Made by a program: the position numbers and the translations under genes. DNA of 64,000 nt, taken from NCBI GenBank assembly GCA_030789695.1, contig CM061142.1:798983258-799047257 (forward strand), in the 5' to 3' direction. Below are positions 55,631-64,000 of this stretch, one piece after another (position 1 is the first letter of the stretch; each line of letters starts with the position of its first letter). The notes beneath the pieces were generated by a model. The model saw only the letters and a program-made list of their open reading frames with translations. It did no database searches and was not told where the DNA came from. Origin of the DNA: Scilla litardierei. Lineage: Eukaryota; Streptophyta; Magnoliopsida; Asparagales; Asparagaceae.

Positions 55631-56865
55631 GAGAATGAAGGAGAAGGAAGAAAGGAAAAGGAAAAAGACTAGCTAATACTCTTCCTCCCTCTCTTCATAC
55701 TATCTCCCCCTTTCATGTAAGGTAACACCAAGCCAATGAAGAAAAGATTAGAAGAAGGAGTTCCATATCTCTCTACATAGCCTATTTCATTAGGTAGGAC
55801 AAATTCATGGTAGAGTGTGAATATTATCTTAATATTATGGCATACATTGAAGTATGTTGATTTATCTTTTATGCATATGAAACGCACTATATTTCCATGT
55901 TTAGGATGCTAGATCTATATGTTGATTCTTGTTATTTTCTATATGCATGAAATGTCATTATGTTGATATTATGCTATGCAATGTTAATTATGACATGTTG
56001 AATATGAGGACAAGATAAAGATGCTTCCTTTATGCATGAGATATGTTGTAAGGATGGTAACTAATGGAGCTAAGTGCTACATGGACCAAAGTGCCACGAA
56101 AACGCCGGGGTTCACCTCCTGAATCCATGGGAGGCCATCTCTTGATTCCATGGAAACCATCTTAGTCTTACAAGAATATTAATTTTGTATATTAAATGAA
56201 TGATGTTATGAGGATGTAATAATCATTGGCATATTTCATACATGAGATCGTTTCATGTTATCGTTTCTGCTTAGTAGTAAATTTTATCTAGAATTGTTGT
56301 TCTTTATTGCTCTCATGAATGCTTGAAACCATAATAGTGTAACATAATATTAATATAATATTCCATATCTCGAACTGTGTTTTCCTACTGGGCACGCGTT
56401 GACGCGTCCGTACCCTTTTCGACTTCAAATATCTTTTCCCCAGAAGGCTACATGAGATTTGAGTATCACTTTCTTTTTGTTTATAGGGAATGAGTTGTAC
56501 TTTTGGGTTGTGGTCACTTTTTATTTTATCTGAATTTCTGATGCATTCAGTTTTTCTGGGTTTTTCACTTGTAATTTTTGTGTAACTGTCAGATGTATTT
56601 TTTTAACAGATAGATTTATTTATATTTTTGTGACTTTGTAATCTTTGTACTGGAACATGTACAATTATTTCATCTGTATTGTTCCAGCATTCGTAGTGAC
56701 CTGCGGGATTTATATTATCTTATCACATTTACGCTGAATAGTATTTAGAGTCAATGGGTCAAATTCTTGTGTCTAAATACTGCAGCAGCCTTGTCACCTT
56801 TCGTTCTCTACATACGCCATGGACAGCTTCGTATTACTGGGTATTTTGGAGAACATGGCGTGACA

Positions 56866-57089
56866 ACAGCTCCTATACTTGGGAAATATTTTGCACGCAT
56901 CACTATACGATCGGGGATAATTCTCAATACCTTACGTGTTAATCAGCTATATGATCGGTGGACACTCTCTCGTGGGCTGATCTAACTATATGATCGGGAA
57001 TCACTCTCTGCCGACCTCCAGATAATGCTTGCTACATCACCCGGCCTCATCCGCCACATCGGTTGAGCTCGGAAGATGGGGGTCACTAA
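56866..57089. other. Unassigned spacer with ATGATCGG repeats
   Basis: Three imperfect copies of CTATATGATCGG followed by a CACTCTCTC-like phrase (about 56889, 56946, 56986). It lies between LTR E and the matched part of LTR C, and may be element C interior or LTR C 5' end. Confidence 0.4.
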
Positions 57090-57800
57090 TACATCATAAT
57101 TATCTCAGCCCATTGAGGCCCACAGCTTAGGCCCAACAACCCAGAGGCACCCACGTGCAGTCGACCATCCCCCTATTCAAGACGACAACCAGGACTGACC
57201 GTTGGACTTCCTTAATTAAAGCGTCGGCATTGAATGTCAGACCATTATGCCTGTCATCGATAGCGACAGCTCAGCAAATTAACACATCGAAAGTTACCCT
57301 CCAACGTCCCGCCTATAAGTACTCTCTCAGAGAATGGGAGAGGGAGACTGGAAGAAAGAATCTCTCAGTCAACTTCTTCCACCACAATCTCGGGAGAATT
57401 CTCAGACAATCTCCAGTCAGGTACTCAAACTTCAGGATTTGCTCCGACCTAACTTTCTACATTTCCTCCATAGCTCGGCGTATCGATCAATCTCCGAACA
57501 AATTGGCCATAGTTACTCGAGCCTCTTTGAGTCATCACCTGACTTAAGTATCGGATGGAATTAGATCGGACCACAGATCCGATCCTCCCTATCGATCTCT
57601 GTTGTGCAGGAAGCCGAAGGTAGCTCGACTGAGGGCTATTTAGTCCAGGGTCAGCTCGTCCAGGGGCCAACAGCCGCCAAACTCGTCCAACGTCCGACGA
57701 CCAGCCAAACTCGTCCAACGTCCGACGACCAGCTACTGTAACTATACGCTCATGTAACAATTACGTAACAATATATGTGGTGAGAATACACCCGTAAACA
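57090..57800 (+). repeat. LTR C, right
   Basis: Matches 48821-49751. It ends CCCGTAAACA at 57800. A direct repeat of about 30 bp, AACTCGTCCAACGTCCGACG, is present at about 57680 and 57709. It ends 266 bp from the stop codon of the CCCH gene. Confidence 0.75.
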
Positions 57801-58066
57801 GATAGCTTAAACAGATAGCAATTGCGTGATAAGATCCCATTGAGGTTCTCCACTGATGTGAGCTTGCATGTCTGGTATGTACCAACATTTCATTCATAAC
57901 CAAACTCTTTCCTTGCGAGAAACAAAGGAATTGACAACAGGATTGCGCTTCAAAACTACCCAACGAACCAAGCTAGCAACATTAAAGAGGCAATATATTT
58001 ACACGAGTGAAGAATGAAGGACAAAAAATTGGATGAGAAACATCGATAATTAAGGAAAGATGCAGC
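57801..58066 (-). other. 3' flank / probable 3' UTR of the CCCH gene
   Basis: AT-rich sequence downstream of the stop codon at 58067. The sense strand has T-rich and AATGAAA-like motifs but no perfect AATAAA. Confidence 0.5.
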
Positions 58067-59699
58067 TCAATTTCTACCATCAATCCCCCCATCTAGTTTG
58101 ATTCTTTTCGATGTTCCCTTATGCTGCTCGATCCTCTGAGGGATTGATGATGTATCATGCTGGAACAAGCAGCTGGATCCGTGCCTGCACCCTCGCGGGG
58201 TATTGAAGAAGGCACACGGCTTCAGAACCTTGGGCTTCAGGTCTCTCTGATTCAGACCCCCAGCTCCAATCGGATCCCCTCCATTACTCACGCTAGACAT
58301 ATTATGACGGTAATCTAGCGGATTGCCGAGATTACCGAACAGCATTGGATTCTGATCCGATGCGTCTGGCTTATCTCCACCGTGCAGCTGAATCAAACTC
58401 TTGTAATAGTTTGCATCCTTCATTGCATGACCATGAGATTGTGTAGGGGGTGCTATGGCCATAGGTCGAGAAGCATGATGCAGATGCATGGCTGTAGGGG
58501 GCACTGTACTGAGGGCATGAAACATGTGTGATGTCGGGGGAGCAGACGATGGAGCACTGAGGGCAATCTGAGGTGGCGGTGGTCTAGGTGTGGATGCAAC
58601 CGGTGCAGTAACCACAAGCTGCTGTGCTTGTACAGCTGCCGTGTTAACCACGGACTGTCGTGATGACACAGCTGCTGCGTTAACCACAGGCTGATGTGAG
58701 GGTGCAGCTGACGTATTAACCAGGGGCGGTGGTGGTGTTTGTTTTGGGGCTCCGTATTCTGAGACCAGCTTTTCTACCATCACCGGATTGCTGAGGATCT
58801 TGATGAGCAAGTCACGGTCGATCAAGCTCCCTTCCTCAGAACTCCTCATGATGGCTGTAAAAGCAGCAGACGCTGCGGCTAAGACATCCGGCTCTGCGGT
58901 AGGTACGTGCCCAGAAGTTGGCATCGCCAATGACGACAGCAGCTGTTCTGAATACGGCAGCTTAGGCATTGAAGTAGCTGCATTTCGTTGTGAGTTTAAT
59001 TGCTCAAAGGTGGAATTCCCGGGATTCCCATGATTTAGTAAAGAGTTAGACTGCATGTGTGCATTGTTAGCTGGTGTCACAGTGTCCAGTGGGTCTGTTC
59101 CATCTTCATCTTCGATGGCCGTGATTGGAATGAGAGGGGTACACGAATCATCCATACGGGCAGCGTGTACCTCGGGAGCAACAGACGGGCTGGATGTATA
59201 TAATTTGTTTGTCGTGTAAGAAAGAAAACATGTGCAACAACAGATGTGATAGTCAACAAGTGAAGAGGACAACAGCTTACTTCTGAGGAATGGAAGATAG
59301 ACGAGGATAGACTGCTTCCAGCACTCCCAGCAGCCTATGTTTCTCTACATCCATTTCTTCGCTTTCTTCTCCAGCAACAACCCGCCATTCTGGGTTCAAG
59401 AATAACTGCAAAAGGCGAATACAAAATTCAGCAATTGATGCTTGATGCATGACATCTGCAATCGAAGGGTTTATAGGAGAGTCAATTACGCTTGGTGGGC
59501 AGTGCCACTTGATGACAGGAATATGTGATATTTCTATTTTAGGGTGGTACTTCTGGGATCCTTCAAATCCAGGAGGCAGAGAATCATCAGACTCCACTAA
59601 GCCTGCTGCATGCAACAGCCACGAAGCTTTTGCCTGTAAATTGTCCTGGGCTCCAAGTCCAGATTGGGAGGGAGCATCTTCCGATACGAATAATCTCAC
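58067..59699 (-). CDS. CCCH-type zinc finger protein, C3H6-like (partial; first exon not seen)
   Basis: Host gene, likely a nuclear RNA- or DNA-binding protein. The exact role is not known from sequence. Three exons are supported: 59699-59490, 59405-59281 and 59189-58067 (210, 125 and 1123 nt; together 485 codons plus stop, frame kept throughout). Exon 1 here opens after an acceptor (TTGAACAG) with VRLFVSEDAPSQSG and QAKASWLLH, then DDSLPPGFEG. Exon 2 has EWRVVAGEESEEM. Exon 3 has TPLIPIT-IEDEDG, a glutamine/proline-rich middle with PPPP runs, and near the end one CCCH finger, C-x8-C-x5-C-x3-H (CAFFNTPRGC, CRHGSSC, CLFQH; about 58160-58225), then a basic tail. This order matches the plant family of Arabidopsis zinc finger CCCH protein 6 (At1g19860) as I recall it. 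That family starts with a short exon upstream, which I could not find up to 64000. It may lie beyond the window or be lost. Confidence 0.88.
59190..59280 (-). other. Intron of the CCCH gene (last)
   Basis: 91 bp. Donor CAGAA|GTAAGC, acceptor ATACATCCAG|CCC. The codon AAC is split after two bases. Confidence 0.85.
59406..59489 (-). other. Intron of the CCCH gene (middle)
   Basis: 84 bp. Donor CAAGC|GTAATTG, acceptor CGCCTTTTGCAG|TTA. The frame is open through it without a stop (84 is a multiple of three), so retention would add 28 residues. Family members lack such an insert between the WHCPP and EWRVVAGEES blocks. Confidence 0.75.
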
Positions 59700-59701
59700 C
59701 T

Positions 59702-61095
59702 GTTCAACAAGCAAATATTGCAACTATGATGCTAGGATTTTTAGAAGTAATGTGATGAGGAGAGAGGGGGAAAAGTAACAAATAAAATAGAGCAGAGAAG
59801 GTTGAAGGAAACCGAGTAGATAATCAGGAACCAAAATTCGAGAAAACTGTAATCCATTGGAAGCAAATAGGTTGCAGTAGGCTGCTTGCAATAACAAATA
59901 AAACATCTTCAGTAACCGAAACGAAACATGTGCCTTCAAGAACTACGAAGCATAAAATTTAAGAAAACATGCTAGCTAATGGGTTGCCATTAAGTTAAAC
60001 ATATTCACTTATAGGTACTTCAACATCAGCTCTTCACATAATTTCCTACAAGTACTTTCACATAAGGTAGACACTAGAGGTGCCATATCAAGAAATGGAC
60101 CAAGATGAACCTTTTTTAGCAAGGGTTTTGCACAAACTGCAGACTAGCACTTACATAGAATCATCAACGTGAATTGCGTAGAAATATTGATGTGGACAGT
60201 TCAATTGTGAAAGCAACGTGAGAGTGTGGCATAAGATCTAATTAGCCCCATTATATCCATTGAGGTTACAAATGAAGTTAGGAACACATGATACTTTTGT
60301 CATGAATATCTCTTGTAGATACATGGACACCATGTCAGTTTCTTTACATATTATATTATAGATGCTTCTCCAGATGGAGTTCCCATTACAAAATCTCACT
60401 CCAAAGGTAACTAACAAAGGGATGCCCTAACCATGGAATAAGTTTTCACACGTTTTGTCTTGGTTTTGCCGGGCTTCGTCCTCGTTTTCTTGAGTACTTG
60501 TTTGAAACTGACATATAGTTTTGGTTCCGCTTAGTTTCAGACAACATATAGTTCGTTCCAGTTAGTTTCAGACAGTTATAAAATGTTTCATATTAAACAC
60601 GTCAAAACCTATAAAAATTCAAAATAAAGGAATAAAGTAAAAAAACCGTGTCCTTAGTTCTCATCTGCCAATCCATAAATCTCAGTCTATTATAATTTGA
60701 TTTATTTTTAATACAACTTTAATTATGATCTCATTTTAACTTCAAATTAATGGCTTTCATATTAGATTAGTTTAGATTGAAATTTGGGTTATTTGCAAAA
60801 TATTACATGCCGAATCCTCTAGGTTAACCCCGACTTAGTGTAAATGATTATGTTATATACTCATTAGGTACTACATATGCAAAAAAACTTCAGATTATGA
60901 CATGTCCAGTGGTTATGACACTAAAACTGTATATTTTTACATATCAAAACCGAATCAAAACGCCAAACAAAACATTCAAAATTAACAAAACATGGTGAAA
61001 CATTTAATCCAAAAGGAACCATCATCATCTTAGCCTTCAACACAAAATTAGGGTCGGCTTCATATACTCAATAGAAAGAATGTCAGCTCGTGATC
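59702..61095 (-). other. Non-coding region upstream of the visible CCCH exons
   Basis: AT-rich and without recognised coding sequence. Probably the first intron or promoter side of the CCCH gene. No match to the short MRG-type first exon of the family was found by eye. Confidence 0.5.
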
Positions 61096-61500
61096 ATATC
61101 GGATCATGATGGCAGATACTCAATTCTCTATGCATTACGTTATAAAATTTTCTCTTCTGTCAATCCAAGATCTTTCATATCACTTCTTATCATCTACATC
61201 CATGTCTTCTTCAGCCTATCTTTTTCTCTTGATCTCAACATTTATATGTTATATCGTTTTAACAGACGCATCAATAGGTCTTTAGTATATATGTCGAAGC
61301 ATCTCAAGCAATATTCTCTCATCTTATCCCACATAGTAACCACACCTACATTCACTCAAATTTGCTCAGTTATCATTATTTGTTATCTTATCTTTTCTAA
61401 TGTTTCTACACATCTATTGTAGCACATCTGCCACACACATACTATGTTTATATCTTTTTGGGATATCCCAACACTATGTCACAAATAACAAAGCCAAAAT
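61096..61500 (-). pseudogene. LINE (L1-like) ORF2 3'-end relic
   Basis: The plus strand reads as the complement of the C-terminal segment of plant L1-type reverse transcriptases. Phrases equivalent to GGTCTTTAGTATATATGTCG (61274), CTCATCTTATCCCACATAGT (61318) and ATATCCCAACACTATGTCAC (61463) recall the region encoding the W-G-H-V block and nearby sequence in that family. No intact frame, poly(A) tail or target duplication was found. Identification is from pattern memory only. Confidence 0.5.
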
Positions 61501-62211
61501 CAAAACTAGGTTCTCAAACCTAACCCTAAACATGTTCACCTTTAAACAAATATCCATATGTTCCATAATGTCGCATCCATCATTTAAAGAATATCGACCA
61601 TGATATCTTTTGAAACATACACTTGGATTATGCGTCCAACACATGCAACAAAGGAATATCTTCAATCCAAATTGGATAAGATTATATGTTCATTTGAATG
61701 GAAGCTATGATGACAATGAATTTCTTCGTATTTTCTATTTGGTGAATTGTCAATATCAATTTCATATTAATCTTCGTGTTAATGCATCTTGAACTTTGTA
61801 AAATTTCATAAACACACAATAGTGGCAGTTTTCTCCATGTGAGCTTCCCCAAAATGTCACGAACTATTGAAATTATTTCAATTTACCTTTTTCTCTATTA
61901 ACATTAGTATTAATCAAAAACATATGCATGTATACCAAAGAGTAGATCCCATCAATATTCGTTGCAGCGTTCTAAATGTCAACAACATGTTGGTTATATT
62001 GGCAAAATGCCGGGCTTTCCCCTTACCGCCACACGCTTGAGTTTTCAAGGCATGTAGCGACTCATGTCAGTGACATTTCAGTTTCAGTTGAGATATGGCC
62101 TCTTGTATTGACCTCTTTTTCTTTTTTTAGTTAAGGGTGCAAGGTGCAGGTCAAAATTTGGCCCGACTTGCACCCAAATCCCATTACATCGCGCGCGCGG
62201 AGGGGGGGTGG

Positions 62212-62212
<1 letters not shown>
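61501..62212. other. Unassigned AT-rich spacer
   Basis: I see no gene, RNA or clear repeat here. Confidence 0.5.

Positions 62213-62284
<72 letters not shown>
62213..62284. repeat. (TC)n microsatellite
   Basis: About 36 TC units, preceded by GCGCGCGCGG and a G-run. The sequence before it, CCCGACTTGCACCC, is of mixed composition. Confidence 0.98.
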
Positions 62285-62286
<2 letters not shown>

Positions 62287-62566
62287 GCGATATCTATATA
62301 TTGCCATTTTTAATGCGAAAAGGAGCGGCGGCAGCGTGTATCTTAGCTCAACTCAATTATCATATCTTAAAGACTGGCATTTGATGGGTTTGTGTCTTTA
62401 TTTTTAAAGAACTTTAAAAGATTTTTGCAATCGATTAATGGTTCTGAATTCGTAGTTTAATGTAGCTTATCAAGACAAATATGCTCTAAACATGCTTTAT
62501 ATGTGTTTATATCATTCATATATAATTAGATATGTATATTACAAGATGTATTTTTAGCATCCACTA
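62285..62566. other. Unassigned spacer
   Basis: AT-rich sequence between the microsatellite and copia element G. I see nothing recognisable. Confidence 0.5.
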
Positions 62567-62723
62567 TGACACCCAGATATCCCACAAATATCCCCGACTT
62601 ATCCCTGATATCTAACATGTGTGTTAGTGTATTGGGTGTGTGTGTAAAGAAATGTAAGGGATAGTATATATATGAAGGGTTAGCCATCATTTGTGGCTAA
62701 TTACACTTTCCCCAAAATCTACA
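62567..62723 (+). repeat. Element G left LTR (5' boundary tentative)
   Basis: TGACACCCAGATATCCC to AAATCTACA. Contains TATATATATGAAGG as a possible TATA region. With no second LTR in the window, the start is a guess from the TG ... CA rule. Confidence 0.5.
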
Positions 62724-62736
62724 TGGTATCAGAGCA
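62724..62736 (+). other. Element G primer binding site (tRNA-iMet type)
   Basis: TGGTATCAGAGCA directly after the LTR end. Confidence 0.92.
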
Positions 62737-62739
62737 CAA

Positions 62740-63010
62740 AAACCCTAAACCCTAGCCGCAAAAACCCTAAACCCTAGCCACAGCCCCGCGCCGCCCGCCA
62801 CAGCCCCGCGCCGCCCGCCACAGCCCCGCTCCGCCGCCGCTGCGCGCCCGCCGCTGCCGCTCGCAGCTGCTGCGCGCGCGCCGCTGCTGCGCGCTGCCGC
62901 CGCCGCCGCGTCCGCCGCCGCCGCGTCCGCCGCCGCCGCGTCCGCCGCCGCCGCGCCGCCGCCGCCGCGCCGCCGCCGCCGCCGCCGCCGCCGCTGCCGC
63001 CGCTGCTCCT
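62740..63010 (+). repeat. GC-rich CCG/GCC repeat leader of element G
   Basis: Two copies of ACCCTAAACCCTAGCC, then copies of CACAGCCCCGCGCCGCCCGC, then a long run of CCGCCG trinucleotides broken by GCGT and CTG. It lies between primer site and gag, in an otherwise AT-rich neighbourhood. Confidence 0.9.
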
Positions 63011-63201
63011 TTTCTCCTCTCTTACGTCTTCTTCTAGCCCCTACAAAGCCCTAACTAGCCACAAAGGAGAATCCAAAAGAACCCTAACCCTAGATCTATG
63101 GTAGAGCCATGAAAAGGACTCCATAGGTTTACGGTTATGGTATGACCTAGAAGAGGAGGAGGAGAAGTAGATCTGCGGATCTAAGGAGGGAGATAGGAAA
63201 G

Positions 63202-64000
63202 ATGGGGGACAATCTTACCTCCGCCGACATGAAGGCCTTCATTGGAGAGATAACGAAGCTGCTTGCTTCGAAGGAGTTAGGATCCTCGAGTGGATCGATG
63301 CCTTCACGACCCGTGCAGAAGCTGGAATTGATGCCCAATGATGTGAAACTGGAAGGGACGAAGAACTACCTCAGTTGGTCCAGGAGGGTGCTTCTCATTC
63401 TGAAGTCAAAGGGGTTGGAAGGCGTCATTCTGGGTTCATGTAAGGAACCGGTGGATAAGACTGGGGATGATTGGAAAGTCTGGAGCACAACCGACTCACT
63501 GGTGGCTGCTTGGTTGATGACATCGATGGTTCCACCCATCGCTGGGATGGTGGAGGCCATAGAGAGTGCTGTGGGGATATGGAGTATGGTGGAAAAAATG
63601 TACTCTGGAGCAGGGACTGTGATGGTGGAAAAAATGTACTGAGTATGGTGGAAAAAATGTACTCTGGAGCAGGGACTGTGATGCTCATGATGGAGGTTCA
63701 GGGCAAGGTCGACACCTTGAAGCAGGGGGAGATGACTATTCTAGCCTACTCTGCGGAGTTGAAAAGGCTTTGGTCAGAGTTAGACCACTATGACCCTATT
63801 GATCTGCCTGATCCTAGGAGCGCTGCGATACACAGGAAGTGGGTGGAGCGTAGGCGTGTGACACATTTTCTGAGGAACCTGAATGGAGACTTTGAGGTCA
63901 GGAGGGCGAGTATGTGTCACTTATCCTCCATCCCATCTCTGGAGGAGGCCATAGCTGCAATGGCACAGGAGGAGACCAGACTGAGAGTTATGAAGGATGA
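63202..64000 (+). pseudogene. gag: Element G Gag (frameshifted by a 59-bp duplication, runs off window)
   Basis: The ATG at 63202 opens a copia UBN2-type Gag: LEGTKNYLSWSRRVLLILKS, then VAAWLMTSM, then IWSMVEKMYSG. At 63582 a 59-bp segment is tandemly repeated (second copy from 63641). This shifts the frame and brings a stop at 63640. After the second copy the protein continues in the new frame, with VDTLKQGEMTILAYSAELKR and HFLRNLN, which is typical Gag. The fact that both sides are otherwise open suggests that the duplication is the main lesion. Confidence 0.88.
63582..63699 (+). repeat. 59-bp tandem duplication in element G gag
   Basis: GAGTATGGTGGAAAAAATGT starts at 63582 and at 63641. 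A smaller repeat (GTGGAAAAAATGTACT) is present within the first copy. 59 is not a multiple of three. Confidence 0.93.

Larger units (their letters stand above)
52222..56865 (+). mobile_element. Gypsy-type LTR E (probably solo), split by a hAT element
   Basis: Begins GTGACACCTAGCC and ends GGCGTGACA at 56865. The first 92 bp or so is tandemly duplicated (TGACACCTAGCC at 52222 and 52314). It is interrupted at 52396 by a hAT transposon and resumes at 55620. The CTATAAAAG box is at 55622, and the shared block CCTACTGGGCACGCGTTGAC at about 56395. No gag or pol adjoins, so it is likely a solo LTR. Possible target duplication ATAGC/ACAGC is imperfect. Confidence 0.6.
48821..57800 (+). mobile_element. 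Tat/Retand-like Ty3/gypsy element C, interior replaced by other debris
   Basis: Paired LTR sequences at about 48821-49751 and 57090-57800 share blocks such as CAACCCAGAGGCACCCACGT and CCCTCCAACGTCCCGCCTAT. The left one is followed by TTGGTGCCGTCTGTGGGAA, close to the tRNA-Arg type primer site of Tat/Ogre elements. A short gag relic follows. The rest of the interior is LTR E with a hAT transposon and other repeat sequence, and no pol is visible. The element is either deleted or non-autonomous. Confidence 0.65.
62567..64000 (+). mobile_element. Short-LTR Ty1/copia element G, 5' part
   Basis: Begins with a short LTR-like segment, followed by an iMet primer site, a very GC-rich leader and a copia-type gag that runs off the window. 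The short LTR (157 bp if the start is right) would fit the Ale/Retrofit group. Pol and the right LTR lie beyond 64000. Confidence 0.75.

Noticed and set aside
61400..61792. Small frames at 61.4-61.8 kb
   Set aside because: No coding bias. They lie in or beside the LINE relic and read on the wrong strand.
4358..62736. TGGTATCAGAGC matches as possible tRNA genes
   Set aside because: They are only 12-14 nt primer binding sites after LTR ends. No cloverleaf surrounds them.
62745..62780. Telomere-like AAACCCTAAACCCT
   Set aside because: Only two short copies, interrupted by AGCC, inside the leader of copia G. Not an interstitial telomere tract.

Overview
The window looks like nuclear DNA of a flowering plant with a repeat-rich genome. 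It shows Ty1/copia and Ty3/gypsy LTR retrotransposons nested in one another, a hAT transposon, a LINE relic, GT-AG introns, and one host gene that resembles the angiosperm CCCH zinc-finger family. I see nothing bacterial, organellar or viral. The species cannot be told from the sequence alone. Family names below come from recognised motifs and not from database searches.

Layout. 1-3419: two decayed gypsy-type LTR pieces; the second holds an array of CATACGGCCGTG-type palindromes. 3420-10444: an old copia element (copia-1) with integrase and reverse transcriptase (RT) fossils. 10445-11240: an array of CCAGACGTCTGG palindromes. 11550-12200: a minus-strand copia RT relic. 12306-24205: a nearly complete SIRE/Maximus-type copia element with a perfect CTGTT target duplication, intact gag and an intact env-like ORF, but a pol broken by five stops. 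24542-48687: a minus-strand chromovirus-like gypsy element (B), split by a second gypsy complex (A, 24763-39158, target duplication CATAT). A has three LTRs and two internal regions. 48821-57800: a Tat/Retand-like element (C) whose interior contains other LTR debris, including LTR E, which is split by a hAT transposon (52397-55611, 8-bp target duplication). 58067-59699: the 3' exons of the host CCCH gene on the minus strand. 59700-62566: sparse non-coding DNA with a LINE relic and a TC microsatellite. 62567-64000: the start of a short-LTR copia element (G).

Two observations stand out. First, gypsy families A and B share two apparent spliceosomal introns at the same positions. One lies between gag and protease, the other inside the integrase catalytic core. 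Each ends the reading frame if it is retained, so splicing could set the Gag to Pol ratio. Second, a module of about 113 bp, in which each unit of about 78 nt folds into a long hairpin with compensating arm changes, is shared by the LTRs of the SIRE copia element and of gypsy A. In both it lies just upstream of the TATA-like box and in the same sense orientation. The SIRE element carries an extra copy directly in front of its env-like ORF. Two further arrays built on unrelated palindromes have a similar four-site, 110-125 bp layout, so this may be a general class of LTR regulatory or structural DNA.

Only the CCCH gene is a likely cellular gene. Everything else is transposon sequence or unassigned spacer.
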